NCBI GenBank assembly: GCA_016212345.1
Contig: JACRGM010000061.1
Span: 1 to 7,827, forward strand
From: Nitrospinota bacterium
GTDB lineage: Bacteria; Nitrospinota; Nitrospinia; SZUA-224
DNA length: 7,827 nt
Reading direction: 5' to 3'
Both the position numbers and the translations under genes were made by a program. Below the pieces are notes generated by a model. It saw only the letters and a list, made by a program, of their open reading frames with translations, searched no databases and was not told the DNA's origin. Every line of letters begins with the position of its first letter. Position 1 is the stretch's first letter. Positions 1 to 5,505 of the stretch are shown here, in pieces.

Positions 1-2
1 AG

Positions 3-809
3 AGATTTTCTAGATTCTTTAAGATCTCCATTGCAAATTCTCTCCATAGGGTTGTAGATATAAGACATATTTCTATAGATACAGTGAAATTTGGAGATTT
101 TATCAAGTCCATCCCTGTTCCTACTAGTCTCAATATATTTCGTATGGAGCCGCTAAGGGGGTTTGCACTCCTTGTAGTAGAGGGCAAAATAGCCTTTTTC
201 TTTGTCGATACCTTTTTAGGTGGGAGTGGTAAGGGATCAGCAAAGATTGAGGGACGTGAGTTCACGCAGATAGAACAGAGGTTGATAAAGAGGGTAGTAC
301 TTGATGCCCTAATCAATATAGAGAAGGCTTGGAAAGATGTCCACCCTGTAACTATAAGTTTCATAAGGTCTGAGGTAAATCCACAACTTGCTACAATAGT
401 TCCTATTACCGATGTAGTTGTTATTATCCTGTTTGAGGTAGAGATAGAGAATATCATCACTGGAACCATGACCATATGTATCCCTTATTCAACCATTAAG
501 CCTATTATTACAAAGCTTACAAATCGGCAGATAGATTTTCAGGGCGATCAGTTAGAGGTGAGCAATAGATGGCTATCCCACATAAGAAAGAGGCTAGGAT
601 CTACAGAGATAGAGATAGTTGTGGAGTTAGGAAGTATAAGATTAGCGACCCGTGATCTGATAAAGTTGAGTGTAGGGGATGTTATTCAATTAGGTAATGA
701 TGTTACAAATGAACTTGTAATAAAGGTGGAGGGTGTACCGAAGTTCAAGGGATTTCCTGGTGTATCAGGAGAGAATAATGCCGTCCAGATATCTTCAATT
801 ATTTCATGA
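3..809 (+). CDS. fliM: Flagellar motor switch protein FliM, 5'-truncated by the window edge
   Basis: FliM forms the middle layer of the cytoplasmic C-ring, binds FliG above and FliN below, and receives phospho-CheY to reverse the motor. The reading frame is open from the first bases: codons from position 3 encode RFSRFFKISIANSLHRVVDI, typical FliM, so the GTG at 84 is an internal valine and not the start. About 268 residues are present; a usual length of roughly 320-340 means about 60 N-terminal residues, including the CheY-binding peptide, lie upstream. Visible are the CheC-like middle domain with the FliG-contacting GGSG loop (partial residues 73-76) and a C-terminal SpoA domain (about 185-268, with VELGSIRLATRDLIKLSVGD). 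The TGA stop overlaps the Shine-Dalgarno sequence of fliN, suggesting coupled translation. Identity is secure; the true start is not visible. Confidence 0.96.
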   Translation, partial: RFSRFFKISIANSLHRVVDIRHISIDTVKFGDFIKSIPVPTSLNIFRMEPLRGFALLVVEGKIAFFFVDTFLGGSGKGSAKIEGREFTQIEQRLIKRVVLDALINIEKAWKDVHPVTISFIRSEVNPQLATIVPITDVVVIILFEVEIENIITGTMTICIPYSTIKPIITKLTNRQIDFQGDQLEVSNRWLSHIRKRLGSTEIEIVVELGSIRLATRDLIKLSVGDVIQLGNDVTNELVIKVEGVPKFKGFPGVSGENNAVQISSIIS

Positions 810-814
810 GGAGG
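809..814 (+). promoter_or_regulatory. Ribosome-binding site of fliN
   Basis: AGGAGG lies 11 bp upstream of the ATG at 826 and overlaps the last base of the fliM stop codon. It decides the fliN start: the open frame extends upstream to an ATG at 733 inside fliM, but those extra residues do not look like FliN and lack a comparable site. Confidence 0.8.
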
Positions 815-825
815 ATAAACTAAAA

Positions 826-1170
826 ATGGCTGAGAACAAAGATATTAGTGTTAATAAGGAGGGTAAAGCTGATATAGGTAAAAAAGAAGCTACTACTGAT
901 GCCAAAGATATTAAGAATCTCGATCTTATTCTGGATATCCCATTAAAGGTTACTGTTGAGCTAGGCCGTACAAGGATGTTGATAAATGATCTTCTTCAAT
1001 TGGGGCAGGGCTCTGTAATAGAGCTGAACAAACTTGCAGGAGAACCATTAGAGGTTCTAGTCAATTACAAGTTGATAGCCCGTGGTGAAGTTGTTGTAGT
1101 TAATGAGAAATTTGGTGTTCGTTTAACAGATATTATAGCACCTATAGAGAGGATTGAACAGTTAAAATAG
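826..1170 (+). CDS. fliN: Flagellar motor switch protein FliN
   Basis: FliN forms the lower part of the C-ring together with the FliM C-terminal domain and helps dock the export ATPase complex. The 114-residue protein has a charged, Lys/Glu/Asp-rich, probably disordered N-terminus (residues 1-30) followed by a SpoA domain (about 35-108) with DIPLKVTVELGRTRMLINDL, the typical FliN core, and GVRLTDII near the end. The length fits the single-domain FliN type; there is no extra CheC/FliY domain. The ATG at 826 is chosen because AGGAGG precedes it and the longer frame from 733 would overlap the conserved end of fliM. It is followed by a 124-bp repeat-filled gap before fliO. Confidence 0.95.
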   Translation: MAENKDISVNKEGKADIGKKEATTDAKDIKNLDLILDIPLKVTVELGRTRMLINDLLQLGQGSVIELNKLAGEPLEVLVNYKLIARGEVVVVNEKFGVRLTDIIAPIERIEQLK

Positions 1171-1186
1171 ATCGGCTTTTCTGAGA

Positions 1187-1207
1187 AGTAGGCAGTAGGT
1201 AGTAGAA
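1187..1207 (+). repeat. Short period-7 repeat, AGTAGGC-like, three units
   Basis: The units AGTAGGC, AGTAGGT and AGTAGAA lie in direct succession 16 bp after the fliN stop codon. Three units are few, but the exact 7-bp period matches three other arrays in the window that have different unit sequences. It resembles the short tandem heptanucleotide repeats known from cyanobacteria and various uncultured bacteria (family knowledge, not tested here). Confidence 0.6.
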
Positions 1208-1279
1208 CTGGGTGGCATGGACAAATTAGAGGGGAAACTTTAGAACTCCCCTCTATTAAGAGGGGTTGGGGGTGTGTTA
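1208..1279. repeat. Probable dispersed non-coding repeat with alternative hairpins (fliN-fliO gap)
   Basis: This block has no coding potential and contains two overlapping inverted repeats. The first is a perfect 9-bp stem, TAGAGGGGA at 1227-1235 with TCCCCTCTA at 1247-1255, around an 11-nt loop. The second is a 7-bp stem, CCCCTCT at 1248-1254 with AGAGGGG at 1259-1265, around ATTA. They share the CCCCTCT strand, so only one can form at a time. The G-rich tail GGGGTTGGGGGTGTGTT resembles repeats scattered through intergenic DNA of some environmental bacteria, from memory only. There is no T-tract after either hairpin, so an intrinsic terminator is not supported; transcription probably continues into fliO. 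Confidence 0.5.
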
Positions 1280-1294
1280 TAAAGGTATTTTCAA

Positions 1295-2350
1295 ATGAAA
1301 AGATATCTCTTTCTCTTAATCTGTTTCATTATCTTCTGTAAGGCGGCTTATGCTAAGTCCTTATCTGACTCAAATTATATTAAGGATCTTAAGACTTATT
1401 CTGATGATAAAGAGTTACGCCTTGTAGTAGATTTCAAGAAGGAATTGTCTACTTATAAAGGACCGACATTTTATAAGAAGTCAATTCAGATAGATCTTCC
1501 CAATACCTATCTTAATCCTTCCAAACGGGTTATAGAGATTGGTGATGAGATGATATCTCAAATCAGAGTAGTCCAGCAGACAAGGGATACAGTAAGGATG
1601 CGTCTTATGTACGCAGATGATGGAGATGGAATCGAGGAGAGGTTTTCTCTCTCAATAGAGGATAAGAGTTTGGTGATCTCTATTAAAAGGGCCAATGTAG
1701 TAGATGTGGAGGGGATCCTTAATACCCTTTTTCCTGAAGATTCTATTGATAAGGAGGAGATAAAGGGGGAGATATCTCCCAGTTCCCAACCCTTAACTCC
1801 CAACTCAGTAGAGAAGAGGCCAGTGCCAGAAGCGACAAAAGATAGTGGTATTGATCAAGATAAGGGAGGATATCTAAACTATGAAGAGCCTGTTCCTCCC
1901 CCTGTTCCTGACCTCTTTTCAGCCACTCTCAAGATGATTGTCTCATTAATAATTGTCCTCTCTCTAATATTAATAATATACTACCTTGTAAAGAGGTTTT
2001 TGCTTAAAGATAATGGGCTGATTGGAAACAATCGATTGATAAAGGTTATTTCCACAAGTTTTATTGGTCCAAAGAAGGCTATAACGCTAGTAGAGGTAGC
2101 AAATGAGATCCTTGTCCTTGGGATATCGAATAATAATATCTCTATGCTAACAAGGCTGGAGAATAAAGGGACTATAGATAGTCTTAAAGGGGGTAAGGAT
2201 ATCCCTCACAGAGATGGAGATGGTGGAGAGGGCTTTTCAGAAGAGTTAAATAGATTTGTCTATGATGATCATAAAGAGAAGAGTGATTCTGTGATGCAGG
2301 TAAGCCAGATGATAAAAGAGAGGCTCAAAAGACTTAGAAGGGGTGGATAA
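1295..2350 (+). CDS. fliO: FliO-family flagellar assembly protein with N-terminal AMIN-like domain
   Basis: FliO is a membrane protein that helps assemble the FliP ring of the export gate. At 351 residues this one is much longer than the usual 100-150. Order of parts: signal peptide 1-20 (KRYLFLLICFIIF core, AYA before the likely cleavage site); a beta-rich periplasmic domain about 26-131 whose alternating pattern (LRLVVDF, IQIDLPN, ISQIRVVQQTRDTVRMRLMY, LVISI) is AMIN-like; an acidic and Pro-rich linker 140-206 ending PVPPPVPD; a membrane helix about 209-231; then the basic FliO cytoplasmic domain (VISTSFIGPKKAITLVEV, EILVLGIS) with a charged tail. Position between fliN and fliP supports fliO. 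AAAGG at 1281-1285 lies 9 bp before the ATG. Part of the linker is encoded by period-7 repeat DNA. The AMIN assignment is pattern-based. Confidence 0.85.
   Translation: MKRYLFLLICFIIFCKAAYAKSLSDSNYIKDLKTYSDDKELRLVVDFKKELSTYKGPTFYKKSIQIDLPNTYLNPSKRVIEIGDEMISQIRVVQQTRDTVRMRLMYADDGDGIEERFSLSIEDKSLVISIKRANVVDVEGILNTLFPEDSIDKEEIKGEISPSSQPLTPNSVEKRPVPEATKDSGIDQDKGGYLNYEEPVPPPVPDLFSATLKMIVSLIIVLSLILIIYYLVKRFLLKDNGLIGNNRLIKVISTSFIGPKKAITLVEVANEILVLGISNNNISMLTRLENKGTIDSLKGGKDIPHRDGDGGEGFSEELNRFVYDDHKEKSDSVMQVSQMIKERLKRLRRGG
1774..1808. repeat. Degenerate period-7 repeat inside fliO (AACTCCC-like)
   Basis: Five successive 7-bp units read ATCTCCC, AGTTCCC, AACCCTT, AACTCCC and AACTCAG. They encode a Ser/Pro-rich stretch of the FliO linker around residues 161-171 (SPSSQPLTPNS) and contain no stop in this frame. 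The units are diverged, so this looks like an old array retained where the protein tolerates any sequence. Confidence 0.55.
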
Positions 2351-2357
2351 GATAATT

Positions 2358-3134
2358 ATGTCGAGAATCGAGAATCGAGAATCGAAAGTTGTATTAATTG
2401 TGGTTGTGATGGCCTTGACCTTGACCTTATTGACCTTTAAGGCTTATGGGAAACCTCTTACAATCCCTCCTATTAATATAAATGTTAGTGATGCAGAGAA
2501 TCCTGGTCAGATGGCTTTAACCCTTCAGATACTTCTTCTATTGACTATCCTCTCCCTGGCCCCAGCAATACTTATTATGCTTACATCCTTTACCAGAATT
2601 GTAGTGGTCTTGTCCTTTCTGAGGCAGGCGATGGGAACACAACAGATGCCTCCTAATCAGGTAGTTATTGGGTTAGCCCTCTTCCTTACCTTTTTTATTA
2701 TGTCTCCTGTATGGCAAGAGATAAATAAGAATGCCATTCAGCCTTACCTCTCTGAGAATATCTCTCAGAAGGAGGCATTGGATAATTCTATAAGACCATT
2801 AAGGGGTTTTATGTTGAAACAGACAAGGGAAAAGGATCTGGCAATGTTTATTAATATTGCAAAGATTGATAGACCAAAAGGGCCATCTGATATCCCTATC
2901 CATATACTTATACCTGCCTTTATCATAAGTGAGTTAAAGACAGCCTTTCAGATAGGATTCTTGATATATATACCCTTCTTAATATTGGATATGGTTGTTG
3001 CAAGTATACTCCTCTCTATGGGGATGTTGATGTTGCCTCCCATACTGATCTCTCTTCCCTTTAAACTGATGCTATTTGTTCTGGTAGATGGATGGTCTCT
3101 AATCATTGGATCTCTGGTTAAGAGCTTTGCTTAA
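2358..3134 (+). CDS. fliP: Flagellar export gate protein FliP
   Basis: FliP forms the pentameric core of the FliPQR export gate in the inner membrane. From ATG 2358 the protein has 258 residues: a cleavable signal peptide (about 1-31, ending FKAYG before KPL), then the conserved block PAILIMLTSFTRIVVVLSFL (about 69-88) followed by RQAMGTQQMPPNQVVIGLALF, a periplasmic loop, and the C-terminal membrane block with IPAFIISELKTAFQIGF and a MGMLMLPP motif. Both FliP signature regions are intact. A GTG at 2343 overlapping the end of fliO is also in frame, but its only purine-rich site is too close; the ATG at 2358 has GGTGG 11 bp upstream. Odd: codons 2-8 are made of a 7-bp tandem repeat. fliQ follows after 13 bp. 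Confidence 0.95.
   Translation: MSRIENRESKVVLIVVVMALTLTLLTFKAYGKPLTIPPININVSDAENPGQMALTLQILLLLTILSLAPAILIMLTSFTRIVVVLSFLRQAMGTQQMPPNQVVIGLALFLTFFIMSPVWQEINKNAIQPYLSENISQKEALDNSIRPLRGFMLKQTREKDLAMFINIAKIDRPKGPSDIPIHILIPAFIISELKTAFQIGFLIYIPFLILDMVVASILLSMGMLMLPPILISLPFKLMLFVLVDGWSLIIGSLVKSFA
2361..2388 (+). repeat. Period-7 repeat TCGAGAA at the first codons of fliP
   Basis: Three perfect TCGAGAA units (2361-2381) and one imperfect unit, TCGAAAG, follow directly after the ATG at 2358. The three perfect units give 21 bp, so they stay in frame and encode SRIENRE, the hydrophilic start of the FliP signal peptide. Gain or loss of a single unit would shift the frame. Confidence 0.85.
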
Positions 3135-3135
3135 A

Positions 3136-3141
3136 GAGGAG
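3136..3141 (+). promoter_or_regulatory. Ribosome-binding site of fliQ
   Basis: GAGGAG lies 6 bp before the ATG at 3148, just after the fliP stop codon. It decides the fliQ start over an in-frame ATG at 3106 within fliP, which would add 14 residues not seen in FliQ. Confidence 0.75.
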
Positions 3142-3147
3142 ATAATT

Positions 3148-3417
3148 ATGACACAGGAATTTATAATCGATTTTGGTAAAGAGGCCTTACTGACCACCCT
3201 TTTATTGTCAGCACCTATGCTTGGATTTGGTTTGATAGTGGGGATATTAGTGAGCATATTCCAGGCGGTTACATCGATTCATGAGATGACATTGACCTTT
3301 ATCCCAAAGATTCTAGCAGTAATGTTTGCCCTGATCCTCTTTCTCCCATGGATGCTTCAGTTTATGGTTGGATATACAACTAGGCTCTTTATCAATATCC
3401 CAATGTACATACATTGA
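3148..3417 (+). CDS. fliQ: Flagellar export gate protein FliQ
   Basis: FliQ is a small hairpin membrane protein; four copies pack around the FliP-FliR core of the export gate. The protein has 89 residues, the usual family length, with two hydrophobic helices (about 13-38 and 51-77) joined by the conserved turn FQAVTSIHEMTLTFIPKI, a FliQ hallmark. The start at 3148 is set by a close GAGGAG; starting at 3106 would overlap fliP and add an atypical extension. The stop codon TGA at 3415-3417 overlaps a possible TTG start of fliR, so the two genes are tightly packed and probably translated together. Confidence 0.95.
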   Translation: MTQEFIIDFGKEALLTTLLLSAPMLGFGLIVGILVSIFQAVTSIHEMTLTFIPKILAVMFALILFLPWMLQFMVGYTTRLFINIPMYIH

Positions 3418-3422
3418 TTGAT

Positions 3423-4202
3423 ATGGATCTCTTTAATTTCTCTCTCCAACAATTACAGACATTTCTCTTTATCTTTATACGGGTAGGGGCATTACTCTTC
3501 TTTGCCCCTATATTTGGAAGCAGAAATGTCCCTCTTCAGATGAAGGTGGGATTGACATTTATACTAAGCATAATTGTCTACCCTATGGTTAAGGTCAATC
3601 TAAACCATATTCCAGAAGGGATATTCCCTATGGCAATACTTATGATAGGAGAGATATTTATAGGGATAACAATAGGTTTCATTACAATGCTTATCTTTGC
3701 AGGTATACAATTGGCAGGTAATGTGGTTGGGTTCCAGATGGGATTCGATATAGTTAATATTATCGATCCTAGTACAACTTCACAGATCTCAATAATTGCT
3801 CAGTTGCAAAATATTATAGCCCTATTGATATTCCTTTCTATCAATGCCCATCATCTCTTTATCAAGGCGATTATTGACAGTTTTGAGTTGATACCACCTT
3901 TAGGATCTCATTTTAATGGGGCATTGATAGCTATGATTGTTAGTTTGGCGGGTGATATATTTGAAATAGCAGTGAAGGTAGGGGCTCCTATTATGGCTAC
4001 CCTCTTATTCACCAGTGTGGCAATGGGTTTGATAGCTAGAACAGTTCCTGAGATGAATGTATTTATTGTGGGATTTCCTCTTAAGATAGCGGTTGGGTTG
4101 TTAATGATAGGGGTATCACTCCCCTTCTTCAGTATACTCTTAAAGGGTATTTTTGATGGTATGGGGAGGGATATGTATAAGTTGTTAAGGTTAATGGGAT
4201 GA
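3423..4202 (+). CDS. fliR: Flagellar export gate protein FliR
   Basis: FliR is the single-copy subunit that completes the FliP5-FliQ4-FliR1 export gate. From the ATG at 3423 it has 259 residues, the usual length. It is mostly hydrophobic with several membrane helices, carries FFAPIFGSRNVPLQMKVGL near the N-terminus, a gate-loop region GFQMGFDIVNIIDP, and the conserved C-terminal motif GLIARTVPEMNVFIVGFPLK (about 202-221). An in-frame TTG at 3414 overlapping the fliQ stop is an alternative start giving 262 residues. Neither start has a visible Shine-Dalgarno sequence, so reinitiation after fliQ is likely. A 134-bp gap filled by a palindromic element separates it from flhB. Confidence 0.94.
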   Translation: MDLFNFSLQQLQTFLFIFIRVGALLFFAPIFGSRNVPLQMKVGLTFILSIIVYPMVKVNLNHIPEGIFPMAILMIGEIFIGITIGFITMLIFAGIQLAGNVVGFQMGFDIVNIIDPSTTSQISIIAQLQNIIALLIFLSINAHHLFIKAIIDSFELIPPLGSHFNGALIAMIVSLAGDIFEIAVKVGAPIMATLLFTSVAMGLIARTVPEMNVFIVGFPLKIAVGLLMIGVSLPFFSILLKGIFDGMGRDMYKLLRLMG

Positions 4203-4213
4203 ATTTAATTTTA

Positions 4214-4334
4214 TAGATTTCCATATAATAAATTACACTGCGTTATCGGTCGAAATCCTCGACAACGTACTACTCAGTACGCCTTACTCGGATTTCTCCC
4301 TCTATCCTTGTGTAATTTATTATCTGAAAATCTA
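4214..4334. repeat. 121-bp imperfect palindrome (REP/MITE-like) between fliR and flhB
   Basis: The ends form 25-bp inverted arms, 4214-4238 and 4310-4334, matching at 23 of 25 positions; the inner 14 bp (ATAATAAATTACAC and its complement) are perfect. Further inside, GAAATCC at 4252-4258 pairs with GGATTTC at 4289-4295, and the apex is CGTAC at 4266-4270 facing GTACG at 4277-4281. The whole unit could fold into one long cruciform or RNA hairpin. No open reading frame or T-tract is present, so it is not a gene or a standard intrinsic terminator. It ends 2 bp before the flhB start codon. The architecture suggests a mobile miniature or REP-like element; I see no second copy in the window. Confidence 0.75.
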
Positions 4335-4336
4335 AT

Positions 4337-5413
4337 ATGCCAGAAGACAATAAAGAACAGCAAACAGAACAGGCGACACCAAGACGAAAGAGAGAGACCC
4401 GCGAAAAGGGACAGGTGGCTTATAGCAGAGAGGTATCCTCTGTCTTTGTCCTGATGGGGAGTCTGCTTGTTCTGTACTTTGCTGGTACATATATGATTAC
4501 AAATCTCATGAGCTTTTCGAGATATATATTTTCTGAGGCAGGATGGATGGATATAAAAGGAGATAGGGGATATCTTCTATTCCATACAGTTCTAAATCTA
4601 TTCTATAGGATACTCCTACCCATACTCCTAGTAGTATTTACTACAGCTTTGCTCTCTGGTCTTATCCAGACAGGGGGGTTTCTCTTTTCAATAAAACCAA
4701 TCACAATAGATCTCTCTAGACTCAGTCCCATTAAGGGGTTGCGCAAGTTATTCTCTAAAAACGCATCTGTAGAGTTACTGAAATCTATATTCAAGATCGT
4801 TATTGTAGGTTATATCTCATATATAACTATAAAGGCCGAATTTGTGGATATCCCTCCTTTAATGAACAAGGATACAGGAGATATATTGATCTACATATCA
4901 GGGGTTGTCTTTAAGATATTGTTCCGTACATTCTGGGCATTACTGATCCTGGCAGGTTTAGATTATGCCTTCCAGAAATGGAGCTTTGAAGAGAATCTCA
5001 AGATGACAAAAGAGGAGGTTAAGGAAGAGAGGAAGGAGACAGAGGGGGATCCATTAATAAAGGCGAGGATTAGGTCTATCCAGATGCGGGTGGCGAGACA
5101 CCGTATGATGGAGGCTGTGCCTCGAGCAGATGTAGTGATTACTAACCCTTTTCATATAGCGGTTGCGTTAGAATATAAGAGTGAGAAGATGTCAGCCCCT
5201 GCGGTTGTAGCAAAAGGGGGAGGGGTCATTGCAGAGCGTATTAAGGAGATAGCAAGGAAGTCAGATATCCCCATAGTTGAGAACAAACCTTTGGCACGTA
5301 CGCTTTACAAACTAGTAAGGATAGGTGAGGCCATTCCCGTCTCTCTCTATAAGGCGGTTGCAGAGATATTAGCGTATGTCTATAAGTTAAAGGGAATAGG
5401 GAATAGGGAATAG
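4337..5413 (+). CDS. flhB: Flagellar export and substrate-specificity switch protein FlhB
   Basis: FlhB wraps the export gate and, after self-cleavage of its cytoplasmic domain, switches secretion from hook to filament proteins. The 358 residues comprise a charged N-terminus typical of the family (EQATPRRKRETREKGQVAYS), four membrane helices (roughly 34-56, 86-113, 147-168, 186-210), the linker LKMTKEEVKEERKETEGDP, and the FlhB-C domain. The cleavage motif reads NPFH at 270-273; most relatives have NPTH. The essential Asn and Pro are kept and Thr is replaced by Phe. The start at 4337 fits family N-termini, but no Shine-Dalgarno sequence precedes it because a palindromic repeat occupies that space. 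The last six residues, GIGNRE, and the stop codon are encoded by a GGGAATA tandem repeat. Confidence 0.95.
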   Translation: MPEDNKEQQTEQATPRRKRETREKGQVAYSREVSSVFVLMGSLLVLYFAGTYMITNLMSFSRYIFSEAGWMDIKGDRGYLLFHTVLNLFYRILLPILLVVFTTALLSGLIQTGGFLFSIKPITIDLSRLSPIKGLRKLFSKNASVELLKSIFKIVIVGYISYITIKAEFVDIPPLMNKDTGDILIYISGVVFKILFRTFWALLILAGLDYAFQKWSFEENLKMTKEEVKEERKETEGDPLIKARIRSIQMRVARHRMMEAVPRADVVITNPFHIAVALEYKSEKMSAPAVVAKGGGVIAERIKEIARKSDIPIVENKPLARTLYKLVRIGEAIPVSLYKAVAEILAYVYKLKGIGNRE

Positions 5414-5472
5414 GGAATAGGGAATAGGGAATAGGGAATAGGGGATAGGGAATAGGGAATAGGGAATAGGGA
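5392..5472 (+). repeat. GGGAATA heptanucleotide tandem array across the flhB 3' end
   Basis: There are eleven consecutive 7-bp units (5392-5468), ten perfect GGGAATA and one variant GGGGATA (eighth unit, 5441-5447), plus a partial GGGA. The first three units encode the FlhB tail and its TAG stop at 5411-5413; the rest fills most of the flhB-flhA gap. Because the unit length is not a multiple of 3, every forward frame meets TAG within 21 bp. The near-perfect identity of the units suggests recent expansion or active homogenisation. Confidence 0.95.
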
Positions 5473-5505
5473 GTTTGCACAAAAAGAAATTATCATTTTA
5501 TTAAA

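Noticed and set aside
84..86. GTG as the fliM start codon
   Set aside because: The frame continues upstream to the window edge and encodes conserved FliM residues, so the gene is cut by the edge and this GTG is internal.
733..825. N-terminal extension of FliN from the ATG at 733
   Set aside because: It overlaps the conserved fliM end, encodes non-FliN-like residues, and the AGGAGG site points to ATG 826.
1227..1265. Rho-independent terminator after fliN
   Set aside because: The stems are good, but no run of T follows either one and the operon order continues directly.
1171..1294. Internal promoter before fliO
   Set aside because: I could not find a convincing -35/-10 pair or a sigma-54 or sigma-28 site; the gap is explained by repeats.
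1304..1342. Lipoprotein signal in FliO
   Set aside because: The cysteines at residues 10 and 15 lack a lipobox (Phe precedes Cys15, and Cys10 is too early); AYA at 18-20 fits an ordinary signal peptidase site.
1558..1803. Minus-strand open frame inside fliO
   Set aside because: It lies fully antisense to fliO, has low-complexity Ser/Leu/Ile composition and no recognisable domain.
2414..2437. Period-6 CTTGAC-like repeat in the FliP signal peptide
   Set aside because: Only about two copies are present and it encodes the expected Leu/Thr hydrophobic core; codon bias explains it.
4603..4794. Short minus-strand open frame inside flhB
   Set aside because: It is antisense to conserved flhB sequence with no domain or ribosome-binding site of note.
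5392..5472. CRISPR array
   Set aside because: The units are 7 bp with no spacers; it is a simple tandem repeat.
5241..5480. Minus-strand open frame with a repetitive Pro/Tyr/Phe/Leu N-terminus
   Set aside because: Its repetitive start is just the reverse of the GGGAATA array and the rest is antisense to flhB; there is no independent sign of a gene.
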